This document shows positions 1-11,640 of a stretch of DNA of 64,000 nt, piece by piece. How positions within the stretch are numbered: the stretch's first letter is position 1; the number at the start of each line of letters is the position of its first letter. Under the pieces are notes generated by a model that was given only the letters and a program-made list of their open reading frames with translations, did not search any database and was not told the origin of the DNA. The position numbers were made by a program, and so were the translations under genes. Origin of the DNA: Gnetum montanum. Lineage: Eukaryota; Streptophyta; Gnetopsida; Gnetales; Gnetaceae. The DNA lies in the NCBI GenBank assembly GCA_015680685.1, contig MNCI01035006.1, positions 158,459 to 222,458 on the forward strand, in the 5' to 3' direction.

Positions 1-120
1 AACGATTAACCCCAAGTGTTTCTTGTGGCGTTAAGGCATTTAGTCTGCGGAGTTCGACCGGATCGCGCTTGTACGCTCGTATTCGTATGGTTGAGTGTAG
101 GGGTACCTCGCCACTCATCA
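1..120 (+). mobile_element. 3' end of an LTR, element-A family, cut by the window edge
   Basis: The stretch is the reverse complement of the first ~120 bases of the two 894-bp LTRs at 52219 and 60189, including the block that reads AGGTACCCCTACACTCAACC there. Because element A lies on the minus strand, this piece is in native orientation on the plus strand and ends with the family's terminal TCATCA at base 120. It keeps several CpG sites that are lost elsewhere. The rest of the LTR and its element lie outside the window to the left. Confidence 0.75.
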
Positions 121-616
121 ATAACACTATTGGGTTATCAAGTAATTACACTTAAGTTCTCATGATTAGTCATACTCATTTTTCTTAATGATAAAAATAA
201 TAAAGAGAAATAAATGATGAACATTAACTAAGGAAAGTAGTAAGCATTTAAGTAATTAATGATAATAAAGCTAAGTGAATGCTACAATGATGGAAGTAAT
301 CTTGATCTTTATTGTTGAACATGTAATGTGTCCAAGTACATCACACTCAAATAAGGATGCCATACAATCACTTAACATTATACTACAGAATGCATTGGAA
401 ACAAACTAATACAACTTCTCTATGTATATTTTTAAAATTTATATAATCTATTTCCAAGTTATGCACCCAAGTGTTTTATTTATAGGCTAGCATGGAAGGG
501 GTGATATCAGATCCCTGACATCGAAGGTTATGCCCCAATATCAGATACCCAATAATGCAGCTTCGATATCAGATATTCAACATTGGAGCCCTACCAAAAT
601 ATGAATAATCATGTAT
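121..616 (-). mobile_element. LTR fragment of the same family, opposite orientation
   Basis: From base 121 the sequence follows 52625-53112 of element A's LTR in the plus direction: the 'ctactgggttaccaagtagt' block, 'aatcttgatctttattg', 'gtgtccaagtacatcacactcaaat' and the GATATC-rich tail are all recognisable but much more diverged. It starts abruptly inside the LTR at the exact end of the neighbouring plus-oriented LTR. The simplest reading is that a second element of the same family inserted into this older LTR. The right boundary is approximate. Confidence 0.6.
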
Positions 617-1900
617 GTTATGTATTTTATGGTTTATTCATGTTATAAGGCTATGTTGGTAAAATATAAGGTTGTAAGGTAAAAATATTTATATGTAGGA
701 TGTAAAGTAATGTTGTTACATTTTCACCATTATTATGAAGCCGTGATGATTCTTGGTAGGCTTTAAAAAGTTAATAATGTTATGATACTTTGGTTTTATA
801 AAATAAACATATTTGAATCTAGCCCAATATCAAATATAAGGTAAAGGTTATAAAGGTGTTATTTCAAAGCAACGTTAGAGGAAAATACTAGATTCACATG
901 ATGGATATGTCCAATCAAGGTATATTATATTTTAATTAGGAATTTGATAAACATTAAGAGGAAGTTAATAAACCTTAAAAATAAAATTTCAAAATTCCAA
1001 AAGTGGTGCTCATCAAAATACTAAATTTTATCCAAAGTTTTTATGCAAAGTTGTTGTAATGGATGTTCAAGAAATTAGCAGCCATGGCATGGCGCTTGGT
1101 GTTGATTTGAACTTTGGGGATTGAATGGTCTCCAATGGTGTTGGATTTTAGGATCAATTTCTTGCTCCTTTAGTAGATAATGTGGAAAACATGACTAGAT
1201 CCATGGCCATATCCATGGTCAGAAATGCATCCTGAAACATAGTAGTTAGTTATGTGACTCATGGACATGCCACAAGATTATCTTGTGTAGCACCAAGCTT
1301 AATCAAGAATTAATGCTATCGGATCCATGACTTTGATAGCCATTAAAATCATGAATTTGTAGATAAAACTATAATTGTAGAAGACTCTTTCATCCACAAC
1401 ATACCTTAACTAATTCTCCCTACAACGGTGACTGCATCTGGATCAATGAAATCACAAAACAAGCACTATGAAAAGTATGAGGTAGGTGCATGAGAATCTT
1501 TGGTAATTCTTGAACTGCCAAGGTACAATGCAACAATTTGTAAAACTTTCATCTTTGCATATTAGGTAGATGGATGACCTAAGAGACATGGAGGAAGTAG
1601 AGATAGTGATGGAAATAATACTAACCTTAAGCAGCATTGGCATAGATGGCCATGACAACGGGAAGCACAGCCATGAGACTCCATTACAGAAAGATCCGAG
1701 AGTGGTTGTAAGCACAGTAGGCAAATAGCAATATACGTGGTTGTGGATATCAACAAACTTGTGGGATGTGATGTATGATTGTAGGGCTAATGACATGCTC
1801 CTAAATCTTCCCCATTGTATTATGGTTCTAAGTGGTTCTATTATTTTTATTTGATCTACCTTTTACCATGTAAAATATCATATAAAAATTTAAATTAAAA
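617..1900. other. unassigned AT-rich DNA
   Basis: No coding pattern, terminal repeat, PBS or family similarity could be recognised here. It may be the decayed interior of the element whose LTR fragment ends near 616. Short open frames at 1452-1796 on the minus strand have no recognisable motif. Confidence 0.4.
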
Positions 1901-3070
1901 CCTCTGTTACAAGAAGAAGCCAATTTTGAGACAACATCGTTAATAATAGGATATATATTAACATCACTCCATATAATATATCTTCTAAAAATTATAAGGA
2001 AGGAGATTTACGGACATATGACAAACATACCTTTATTTTCTATAGTATTAAAACTCTACATAAGAAGTTATAACCTCCTATGGAAGTTATAACTTAATTT
2101 CCTTGATATTTGTGAAGTTGTGATTACCAAGAGGACACTTGCCAATTATAGCATGTATTTCTTCAATTTTAATAACTTCAAATGGAAGTTATAACTTTTA
2201 AGGTGGTTATGAATTAATATCCCTAGATATTTGTAACATCCTTAACCTCTCATGATTATTATAACTACCCTAAGGTCACTATATAAGGATCTCAAGGGTA
2301 GAATTAAAAGAAGGGAAATTTTTTTGGAAAGATTGAAGATTGAAGATTGTAAAAGCATGACTTGCTAAGACATCAATTTAGATTCTTTTTTTTTAATCCT
2401 ATGAGTTCATTTCTTCCCATTTTTTTTAGTTACTTAGCTAATGGTTTAGATAGTATCATGCTTGACATTTATTTTTGGATTTTTTCTAGGTTACTTTTAT
2501 AGCTCTATTCTTACATAATATTGGACTACTATTAAGGTTTGCCATAAAAGAGCTTATGTTTTAAAAAGCCTCTAGAGAAATTTAATAGTAATGTCTTAAT
2601 GAAATTGTCTATTTTGAACATAGAGAATTTAGGATGATCTTTGACATTTTGAGACAACTAAAATAGCTTCATTGTTTTAAAGTATTGCCTTGGTATTTCA
2701 ATCTTGAAATTGTCAAATATTTTGAGGGATATGTTGAATGCAATTCTTGAAAACTATTAACTAGCCAAAACAATAGCTCATACTTTGTCATTGATGTAAC
2801 ATTTTTGGTAGTGTACTAAGATTTTCCTTTATGAAATTTCTTATTAAGCTTAGAGGGTTTGGACAATTCATAGTTAGATTGAACTGGAACAGATTTATTG
2901 TAAAGTATTTCCTCATGTCAATTTAAAGGCTTAAATATTTGAGATTCACAAAAATCTAGTTTCTTTTCTTTCTTTTTCTAAGTCCATTGAATCTCGCTCT
3001 ATTTCTAGTTTTCTTGTGAAACTTTCTCTCTGGGGGAAATTAGGAGTAGATTGGAAGAATTTTGATCAAA
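1901..3070 (+). mobile_element. LTR-like region with TATA box, family unknown
   Basis: A TATA-like CTATATAAGG lies at 2279-2288, preceded by two diverged copies of a block containing GGAAGTTATAACTT and 'gatatttgt' (about 2075-2120 and 2190-2235). It is followed by a T-rich leader and later 'ctctctgggggaaattagg'. This U3/TATA/leader arrangement is common in plant LTRs, but no terminal TG/CA pair, target duplication or second copy could be identified, so the call is weak and the ends are arbitrary. Confidence 0.28.
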
Positions 3071-3424
3071 TGTTTTTGAAAAATTTTATTTGCTATAAGT
3101 AATGTACTATAGGGACTATATAGACTAAGTGACTTGATAAAATAGGAACCTTCAACAACTCACAATATTTAACAAAGTTAGTTGAGTTTCATTTATGATA
3201 GCCAATTACAGTTTCATACACAACTCAAACATTTCAACATTCATAACTACAAATACATATTCACATTTAGTTCATTTCATAACCATTGAGTCTAATTGGA
3301 GGTATCTATGCCTTGGTGTTTTCAGAGACCAATAAGCACATAAACTATGTTTGAAGAACATCTTCGCTTCTTGTGACTTCCAAGGTCATGAGATCCAGAG
3401 GCCACAAATGTTGGTAGTCCCAAA
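3071..3424. other. unassigned DNA left of element D fragment
   Basis: No motif recognised. Similarity to the other Tat copies begins only at about 3425, so element D appears truncated here. Confidence 0.35.
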
Positions 3425-3707
3425 CGGTCACCAACAAGTAATTAGATAAACAAAGTGCAAACTAATGTATAATGACTATAATAAAAACAAGGAATAGAAA
3501 GGTTACAAATGCATTGCTAGTTTAAGGCCTTGGCAGGCCATGCATTACTAGTTTTAGGCCTTGGCGAGCCATAGGAAAAATTATTGTAAATTTTAAATTT
3601 TTTTTGTGTTTTTCTTTTTTACAGATTTTTTTAGTTTTAAAAATTTTATGGTATTTTTTATGTTTTAGAAGAGATAAAGCATAAAAGGAAAAGAAAAATT
3701 GTAAATA
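3425..3707 (-). mobile_element. Element D, left remnant (spacer next to PR end)
   Basis: The block carries two TTTTAGGCC-type units (about 3515-3575) and then the T-rich stretch ending 'attgtaaataagaac'. The same order occurs at 18424-18860 in element C and 63678-63890 in element G, so this is the PR-proximal spacer of a related minus-strand Tat element. It continues at 24814 across the insertion of element C: 'aagaac' on both sides is the duplicated target. Everything of D further left (RT, RNase H, IN, 3' LTR) is missing. Confidence 0.65.
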
Positions 3708-3712
3708 AGAAC
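3708..3712. repeat. Target site duplication of element C, left copy (AGAAC)
   Basis: AGAAC directly precedes the TGTAG start of the left LTR and occurs again at 24809-24813 directly after the right LTR's terminal CA. Five bases is the expected size for Ty3/gypsy integration. Confidence 0.8.
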
Positions 3713-5117
3713 TGTAGTGCCTAGAAAATTTGGTCATTGGAAAACTAAAAATCCTAGGCTACGAGAGCCCAACATTGAATTCCAAGGGCCTCCAAAAAAA
3801 TAAGATCTAAGGTACCCTAAATAGTCTTGTCCATTACCCAAGGACTTGCAAAGTGTAAATGGAAATGAAAATGGGAATAGAATTGCAAATTCAAATCAGA
3901 ATGAATTAACATAGAAGTAAACTTTAAATAAAATTTGCATTGGAAATGGATTGAAAAATTTATTGAATGAAAGTATAAAGTTTGAGGAGTATAGATGGGT
4001 GCTCAAAGCACAATAAGCTAATTTGAATGAAGCTTGGAGCTTGTTGGAGCTAGCAGGTTGTGTTCTGCGGTTGATCTCCATGGTCTAGGTACTTTCTAGT
4101 TCCAATCTCTTACAAGTCCTTGCTAGTTTCCTTTATAGTTTGCACCTTTGGTCATAGGTGGAAATAATAGTGGTACATACTTTGGTTCTAATGGTACTAT
4201 TCTAAGTGTCTCTAGTGTTCAGTGTAGATGCGAAATGGGATGCAAAACTGGTCAAGGTTGCAAAACAATGCTATGGATTGCACAAAATGCTCCTTTGAGA
4301 TTGCTACAAATTACTCAAGTGTCTAACTTGAATAAGGTGTTTACATTTGGATTTATAGGCTTTTAGGTTGCTAAATTAATGTTGCAAATTCCTACCATGA
4401 TTACTAATAGATTGATGTCTATTTGGAAGTGTAATGACTATGATTCTAGCATAGTTAACCATTTTTGGTAAGTTTTGATACACTAGGGCCATCAAAACCC
4501 ATCCACATACTAAAAATAGTAAGCAAACTTTTGTGACTACGCTGGCCTTCACCTCAACTATGCTAGCCTTTGGAGACTACAGTAACATTTTTTAGAATTT
4601 GCCAAAATCATGGTGACTATGTTGGCCAAACCAGGAAATCCATGATAATTAAGCTAGTCATGTTAATACCACTAGAAAATTGTCATGACTATGTTGGCTA
4701 TTATTAGGAGAATGGAAATCCCAACAACACTAATGTTGATCTTGTAGCTATGTTGGGTTTTGTGGTGACTATGTTAGATGTTGTTGGGAAAAATAAAAAT
4801 CCAACATCATCTACATTGGTAGTAGATAGTTTAAAGTAGTAGAGGCTTTACCTCTACAAAAACCCATAAAAATGTCAAATTTGGTAGTGCCCAAGGCGTT
4901 TTTAGCCTTCCCAAGCCCATATATAGAATTAATAGCACTTTTTTCACTTGGGAAGTGAGATAGTAACAACTTATGAGGCATTTTTCAGCCCTAAAAAGTT
5001 AAAGTATGTAAGATTGCAGCTCATGGGATACTAACCTTACATTTACAATAAGATCTTGCCTTAAGTTGGATGGTGAAGGTTACAAGTTGCAACATGTGTT
5101 TTCTTGGTGGTGTTTCG
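3713..5117 (-). repeat. Element C 3' LTR (left)
   Basis: It starts TGTAGTGCC after the AGAAC duplication and ends at 5117 in TTTCG where the right LTR has TTTCA, so the final A is mutated. The body matches the right LTR almost throughout (for example 'aatgctcctttgagattgct' and 'ctcaagtgtctaacttgaat'), by eye at 80-85% identity. Within it, around 4530-4780, the motif GACTAYGYTGGCC recurs about five times and recalls the repeat array of the spacer. Confidence 0.85.
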
Positions 5118-5132
5118 TTGGTCCCTCTTTGT
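5118..5132 (-). other. Polypurine tract of element C
   Basis: On the minus strand, immediately upstream of the 3' LTR, the sequence is purine-rich around AAAGAGGGACC. The same motif with one change lies at the equivalent place in element G (43254-43268). Its position fixes the element's orientation as minus. Confidence 0.65.
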
Positions 5133-6163
5133 TGATGTTTTGAGGATTGACCTGAGAGACATCAAAAAAGAATAAAAAACACCACTGTGAGCCCATCATC
5201 AACATTTCCTCTCTACACTTAATCTTGTAGTGTTGAACCATGCAAAGAGTGCTTGTGATAATGGGATAAGGTTATGATTATGAGGTTATATTTGATTATG
5301 AGGTTTAACAATGAGTTCCATAGGTTAACATCATGGCTATGATATGTCACTAACATGTTGAATAATTAGTAATGTCTTTTTGTGCTTTGAAGTGTTGATC
5401 ACTCAATAATGTTTTTGTAGAACAAACACCTAACTCCAAGGTTTCTTTGGTTGTTAGACTTCTTAGTAACTTGTTTTCCCTTATTTTTTCTTTTTTTTTT
5501 GTGGGGAAAAACCTTCATTGGGTTTCATTGCCAAGGCTTGGTTTGATTCAATTTTCCCATTACTTAAGATGTGTTCCACTCAATGGACTTGATGGTTTTC
5601 CTATTGAATGAAATGTGTTACATTCAATGGACTTAAAGGTGGAGCATGACAAAAGAAATGTTAAATGAACATAATGCATGAGTGCCAAACATAGGTCACC
5701 ATTGTCATTTGAGGCAAAAAAGGTCATAATTAGGCTATGGGGTTGGGCTTAAGAAGAGGTAATGATAATGATATTAAATAAGTACTCTTGTTATGGCAAG
5801 AAAAAATCACCAAACCTTGCATGTCAAGGTCACATTGATGACTTTCTTCCATAATGAGTTGCACCTTCATGATGACTCCATGCTTCATCTTGCAAGAACA
5901 ACTCCAAGAGAGTAAGAAAAAAAACAAAGAAAACATGTTGTCATAATAGAATACATAGGGTTACATGAAAGGATCAGCAAACCAGGCCACCAAAGGTCAT
6001 AATTGTTACACCCAAAATGGATCCGCATCTTAAATTATAGATGTTACAAATTTTTTCAATCCATTTGTTTATGCAAAAAGAGGTGAAGAAAAGAAAGTTC
6101 ACTTACTTGTTATTATTCATTATAATCATGGATGGAAATGTTGATACATGCCAAGAAAGAACA
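5133..6163 (-). other. Element C 3' untranslated region between integrase and PPT
   Basis: About 1 kb without coding pattern that aligns in order with 43269-44335 of element G, including the block near 5230 'gtgttgaaccatg' and the one near 5960 with 'aaaccaggccacc'. No regulatory motif could be assigned; a T/G homopolymer near 5487-5505 corresponds to a long G run in G. Confidence 0.5.
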
Positions 6164-6730
6164 TTAGATGTAAGAAGGTTTTAGATAGGAATGGTTATTT
6201 AGATTGACCAAATCATTTCCATCCATGTCAGCTATCTTGAAGGCTTCATTTCCATAGGCCTTGGTGATTAAGAAAGGCCCTTTCTAGTTGGCTGAGACTT
6301 TGTGTGCATGCTCATGGACAACCTTGAGGACTAGGTCCTCCTTCTTGATCTTTCATTTGCTTAGGTTATGGTCATGCTATTGCATCTACTTCTCTTGGTA
6401 TCACTCAATGTGAGCAAGCATTTGTACTTGTTGCTTCTTCACCAAGTCCAAATTCATGGTACCTAACTCCTTATTCTATTCATCATTAATGAAGTCTAAT
6501 AGGACCACCCATAGTGATAGAACTTGCAACTCAAGAGGCAAAACAACTTTAGATCCATAAACCAGGCTATATGGAGTTACACTGATTATAGTTTGATAGG
6601 TTGTTCAATAAGCCCAAAGTACATGGATAAGCTGCTCATGCCATTTGTGTCTACTATTTTTTAGCATCTTTTTTAGTAAGTTTACAATGGCCTTATTGCT
6701 AGCTTCAACTTGTCCATTGGCTTGAGGGTG

Positions 6731-7944
6731 TGGACCTTTTGGTGTGTTTTGGTGTGCTTAAAATGTTGAGTAAGATGAAGACAAATTTTTTTTGCATGGT
6801 TGTATGGTTATTGTGTTTGTAGAACTATGTACATGAGAAACCAAGATGAGCTAAAGAGGATAAGGAACAAACTATCCTAGAGCTTAAAGGAGGAGGTCAT
6901 GCACATGTCTTTAAATGAAAAATCAAAGAACGTGAACAAGAACCTAATATTGTACAAGCAAAGAGGACACTGTTAAAGAATACGAAAGATCAAGTTTGTG
7001 GACAAGGAATGATGCATTCATCATGCAAGGAAATATGTCTCTGGGAACTAATAGATGTCTTGGTAGATTTGAAAAGAACTAAGACAAAGATATCTACAAA
7101 AACAACAAGAAATCTTTCACAAAGTACAGATGTCTTTACAGATTGTAGATCAAGTCCAACAAGATGTCTTCCACAAGACAAAGACATCTTCTAGAGTAGA
7201 GACTTCAGAAAGTTTTCTTTTAGGAAACAAAGACATCTTTCTAGATTTGAAGGCAAATTCAAAGAGACATCTCAAGCATGAGAAAGGCATATCCCATGAC
7301 TATTAGTGATCATTAGCTAGGCATTGCATAAGTTTAGAGAAGGATTTAGAAACACGACAACTATAAGAAGACTTCATGTGCATTAGAAAATGTGCAAGCC
7401 TTGTATTTATTGTACAATAATTTTGTAATCATTGAATTCTCTATTGCTTGTTATTGTTTTATCATTTTGTCATTGTAAAGTGTGTTGTATGTAACTATAA
7501 AAGGACTAGCAAACTAAGTTGTAATTCTCCCTTGTAATTCTTATTCTTGTTGCCTCGATGGGTTGATGTGCTTGAGCTTGTCGAAATGCTATGGGATTGA
7601 CTTTTTGGTGTTGTGGTACAACATTCTGGTGTAGAGCTTAAGATTGTAAAGGTTGTGGAAGCATTGAAACCAAATTTTCAAAATTGATGGAACCTTGTGG
7701 GGTTGAGTGATTGGTGCTATGGTACAACACTTTACAGTGGGGCTTGATGACTATACAAGATGTGGTCCCTTCAACCACATTTTGAGAGCAACAAAGTCCA
7801 GAGGTGTGCTAGTGATCTACACTCCGAATGTGGACTACCCAAGTTGGGGAACTATGTTAAATTCAATGTGTGTGCTTTTTTTATTTAATTTTTAATTTGG
7901 GAAACTTATTCATTCCCCCCTTTATAATTTTAACAATCCATAAA
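6731..7944 (+). mobile_element. Solo LTR inserted in the integrase of element C
   Basis: The insert is flanked by GGGTG (6726-6730) and GGGTA (7945-7949), a 5-bp duplication with one change, and begins TGGACC. It contains a cluster of AGACATCT/AGATGTCT palindromes (about 7035-7270), a TATA box TATAAAA at 7496-7502 and a leader with CTTGTAATTC blocks, which is U3-TATA-R-U5 order on the plus strand. No internal coding region is present, so it is a solo LTR left by recombination. The right end is uncertain by a few bases (CA at 7939-7940 or the base before GGGTA). Confidence 0.6.
6960..7280 (+). promoter_or_regulatory. AGACATCT palindrome cluster in U3
   Basis: Six to eight copies of AGACATCT or its complement AGATGTCT lie here, 200-450 bp upstream of the TATA box at 7496. 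The same kind of cluster is in two other LTRs at 37215-37385 and 39030-39180. That it acts as an enhancer is inferred from its position only. Confidence 0.45.
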
Positions 7945-8758
7945 GGGTAGCACAATGATGAAAAGGAATGCTTAATGCCTAGATCATGACAAAAGCTTTT
8001 CATTTCTTAGCTACTAAATTATGGTCCATTATCTATGACTATGGTCATAAGTATGCCAAAATGGGATACTATGTTATCGAGTATAAATCTACATACTTGT
8101 TGAGATGTCGTCTTTCTAAGGGGAATGGCTTTAACCCACTTTGTGAAGTATTGAGTTATAGTGATGATGAAGCTATTCCTTGTAAAGGACTTAGGCATTA
8201 TAGGTCTAATGATGTCTAATCCCCATCATTGAAATGGTCAAGTTATTTGAGTGGTATGTAACTTAGTTGGTGGCACATGTATTAGGTTACTATGCCATTG
8301 ACAAGTATCACATGTTTTGATCTTCTACAGGTAGTCATTCTCTCTATAGGGCTAGTAATAGCCTAGTTGTCTAATCTTAGTAACCATAGCTCTAGGTCCT
8401 ATATGTCCTGCACATATACCCTCATGAACTTGCTTAAGGACTATGTGAGCTTCATTTTTGCCCAAGCACACTAAAAATATGCCATTGTGAGACCATTGAC
8501 ATAATGTGTTATTACCTATGATGACATACGATTTTGAGCATTTACATACAATGTCCTTTTGAGAAGTCATTAGGCTTTGCAGAGATTCACCATGCATAAG
8601 GTAAAATTTGATATTATCATAACATTCTTGTGGAGGGGTGGTACTAACAGAGGCTACAAAGGTGTCCTTAGTGTTTTACATGATGGAAATAACATAGTCC
8701 ATGGTTAAACTAAACACATCAAACCTCACACTTAAAGCTAAAGTTGCAATGGCATTGA

Positions 8759-9320
8759 CTAGCTTGTTTTCAGTTCAGGGTACATACGGATATCAATGTC
8801 TATGAATTGTTGTATCAATTTCTTACCTAGGTCACAGTAAAGTTGCAAATGTTGGGCTTTACATGCATAAACCTTAGTTATTTGGTTAACCACTAGTGGT
8901 GAATCATCTTTGATCATTAAGTGCTTGATTTCTAGGTCATGAGCCACCATCATTTCCCTGATCAATCCTTCATACTATGCTATATTGTCGGTACATGGGA
9001 AATAAAAATGGTAAGTGAAGGGTTTGATTTCACTAGATGGGAGTGTTATGATGGCTGCAACACTAGTCCCATTGGTAGTCAAAGCTCCATCAAAGTGCAT
9101 GATCATCTCATAGCCCATAGGTACATTGTTAATAATGTGAATGTGTTTGTTAGGAAATTCAAGGTCTATGGATGCATGGTCTTCTATCAGTGAAATAGTG
9201 AGTTGTGTGGCCATAGCTTGAACTTTCATTAAGGCTTGAGAGATACAATGTAGGTCAAACTTAGCTATTATGGCTTTCCAATGGGATATATGGCTACTTC
9301 CATAGATATTGGACATGATG
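8759..9320 (-). pseudogene. Element C Tat-type RNase H domain
   Basis: The minus-strand translation contains MHFDGALTTNGTSVAAIIT with the first catalytic Asp. Next comes NIA, a stop codon and YEGLI, where family members have the catalytic Glu in NIAEYE(A/G)L; that Glu is lost to a TAG. Further on is DDSPLVVNQ with the third acidic site. This layout is that of the additional (archaeal-like) RNase H found in Tat elements, which degrades RNA in the RNA/DNA hybrid during reverse transcription. It lies between RT and IN in the pol polyprotein. Confidence 0.75.
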
Positions 9321-9599
9321 GCTCTAAGTACATTGTGTTTGCAAATGAAATTGACTTGGCTCCTAAAGAGGTAATTCCACCACTTCTTTAGTGAGAAGAC
9401 TAAAACTAGATAATACTTCTCTACTTTAGTGTATCAAGTCTCATGGGCAACTACTGCATGGCTTAGCTGGTATATGAGTAATTTTTCTTCATCATCTCCT
9501 TTCTAACAAAGTAGAGATGTAATAGATGTGTCAAAAATAGTAAGGTAGATATAAAAAGGTTTATCTTCTTATGGTGAATAAACTATAGGTAATTGTGCC

Positions 9600-10560
9600 A
9601 ACGTTTGCTTAAGGTTTTTAAAGGATTCTTAGCATTGAGCTGTTCACTCATAATGAACTCCTTTCTTAAGCAAGTATTGCATGGATTGTAACTTATCTGT
9701 AAGCCTAGTGATAAACCTATAGGTAAATTGTAATATGCCTTGTAATATTCAAATATTTTTAAGATTAGTTGGTGCTACCAAGTTAGATATGACATTAACC
9801 TTATTAATATTGACACACATTTCCACTTTAGATACTATAAAGCCAAGAATCTTAAAGATTTTGACACCAAAGATACACTTCTTAGGATTAAGCCTAAGTT
9901 CATACTTAAGACATGATTTAAGCATAAGGTCAAGATCATGCACATGGTCATCAGTCACTTTGGATGTAACAACTATATCATCTATGTAATCATTGAGTAG
10001 TCCTAGCATATAATTGCAAAAGATATACATCATAGCACTTTAGTAGGTTGCTCTTGCATTCTTTAGGACAAAGGGAATCATGGTGTAACAAAAGGTACTC
10101 GAAAGGCTCATGAAGATCATTCTAAGTTGATGTTTGGGGTAAATCCTAATTTGGTTTTATCCTAAGTACTCATCCATGAAGGATAATAAGGCATTCCCAA
10201 TAGTAGTATCAACAAGTTGGTCAATACTAGGTAAAGGAAAATCATTCTTAATGATGACCTTATTTAGATCTTTGAAATCTATGCAAATATGTATACTCCT
10301 ATTTTTCTTAGGATCTACCACTATGTTGAATACCTATTTTGTGTAATTGATAGCTCTAATGAAACTATTTTAGTATAGTTTTGTTATTTCATCATGAACT
10401 ACCAAGGCTAAACTAGGCCTAATCTTGTAAACGTTTTGCTTAACTAGTCTAATGCTAGGATCGAGTATGATGTTATTTTGTACTAGGCATGGGTCAAGAG
10501 TTGACATATCCTCATATGACCAAACAAAGGCCTTAATGTTGTACTAAAGGATCTTGGTGA
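9600..10560 (-). pseudogene. Element C reverse transcriptase
   Basis: The minus strand encodes RT blocks in order: ICIDFKDLNK, then DFPLPSIDQLVD, a FMDEYLGQNQI block (first catalytic Asp), MIPFVLKNARATYQ, YIDDIVVTSK (the Y-x-D-D active site, intact, near 9980) and LNPKKCIFGV followed by LGFIVSKVE. These match Tat-lineage RTs, where the corresponding text is FMDGxSGYNQI and VMPFGLKNAGATYQ. Stops and frame changes interrupt the upstream half. The enzyme would copy the genomic RNA into cDNA inside the virus-like particle. Confidence 0.85.
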
Positions 10561-10599
10561 TGTCTTGAGCTTGATGAGGTTCTAGTGAAAAACTTAATT

Positions 10600-10860
10600 T
10601 TAGGGTTTTTCCTTACCATTGTATGTTGTGATAGTAACCTCAACTAGAGAGTCCTTGATAATGTCACTAGCTTCTAGGTAAAGGGTTTTGAATAGGTTTT
10701 CAAGCCATTCTAGAGATTTCTCTATCGAGGCTACATGGTTGACAAGACTCTCAAGCTTAAGATCTAAGTAATTAAGGTTGATACATTGTTCAACATCATC
10801 ATGAGGTCCACTTAGGTTCAGTGGGAAGCTAATTTGCTTCAAGGTGTTCATACTCGAATC
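10600..10860 (-). pseudogene. Element C pol segment just before RT
   Basis: An 83-codon minus-strand frame with HDDVEQCINLNYLDLK and KSLEWLENLFKTL. It matches 44336-44735 in element G (HGDVEQFIDLNHLDLK). In Tat elements this linker between PR and RT ends in a segment followed by 'PEEA...DVFAW'-like text; G continues with SLEPQQAQDITKVL of that type. A TAG directly upstream on the minus strand (10863-10861) could be the 3' splice site of the proposed PR-RT intron. Confidence 0.6.
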
Positions 10861-10909
10861 CTACATATCAACCATAAGCACATTAAGTAGCACTTAGGTA
10901 AAATGAGAA

Positions 10910-11640
10910 AACAATGCCAAAATAATATAAAACATGCTAGCCACTATGCAAAGACAAGCTACTTTGTGGTTAAACAAGGCACAAACAAGGTTAACAAAGG
11001 CTACATGAGGTAGATCAAGACAAATACACTAAAATAAAGGCTACATAAAGTCAAATAAAGGCCAAATGATGGGAACATTTGATGGAATAAGACCAAGTGA
11101 TGCTCATAATGGAATAAGGCTAAGCTAATTAAGGTAGAAAACATAAGGTAAAACATGATTGACTATAATTACACTTTACTAGTTTTAGGCCTTAGCGGGC
11201 CATGTTACTAGTTTAAGGCCTTGGTGGGCTATGTTCCTAATTTTAGACCTTAGAAGGCCTTGGTTACATGGTGTCAAATGATAGTCAAACCTAATCAACT
11301 AATGCCAATTAAAGGCTAAACAAGGTTAACAAGGACCAAACGAGAGAGAACAAGATAGATATGGTGATATCAAAGCCAAGTAGAAGTTGAATGAAGTCAA
11401 CTAATGATCTCTAAAAGTAAACCTTGCATTGAAACATCAAAGTAAGTCGAAACACCATGAAACAAGGTCAAATCAATTAGGGTGGAAAACATGGGACAAA
11501 AGAAGGTAAACATTGATAAAAAAAGGTTAGATTTTTCTAGTTTTAGGCCTTAGCATACCATAGTATAGGTCTACAAGGCTGATAGATGAGTTTGGGCACA
11601 TGGTGAGCTCATTTTAGATTGTTTGGAAGCAAAATTGACA
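10910..11640 (-). other. AG-rich diverged repeat tract in spacer
   Basis: Short phrases such as 'aggctaaacaaggt', 'aaatgatggtcaaa' and 'gtcaaacaaggtt' recur irregularly, with TTTTAGGCC units at about 11175-11260 and 11538-11565. The same tract is longer in element G (44760-45615). It has no coding pattern. Confidence 0.5.

Larger units (their letters stand above)
6164..8600 (-). pseudogene. Element C integrase, split by a solo LTR
   Basis: Reading the minus strand from 8597, the H2C2 zinc-binding segment is visible (EAHIVLKQVHEGICAGHIG, then CDTCQ), followed by the core with catalytic Asp in WGLDII (about 8213) and Asp in VIDNGP (about 8030). The protein then breaks at 7945, where a 1.2-kb LTR is inserted, and resumes at 6730 with PQANGQVEASNK, which holds the third catalytic residue Glu. 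The tail includes TPYSLVYGSK, typical of the Tat/Athila IN C-terminal region, and stops at 6164. Several TAG/TAA codons stand where Gln is expected. All three DDE residues are still encoded. Confidence 0.85.
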
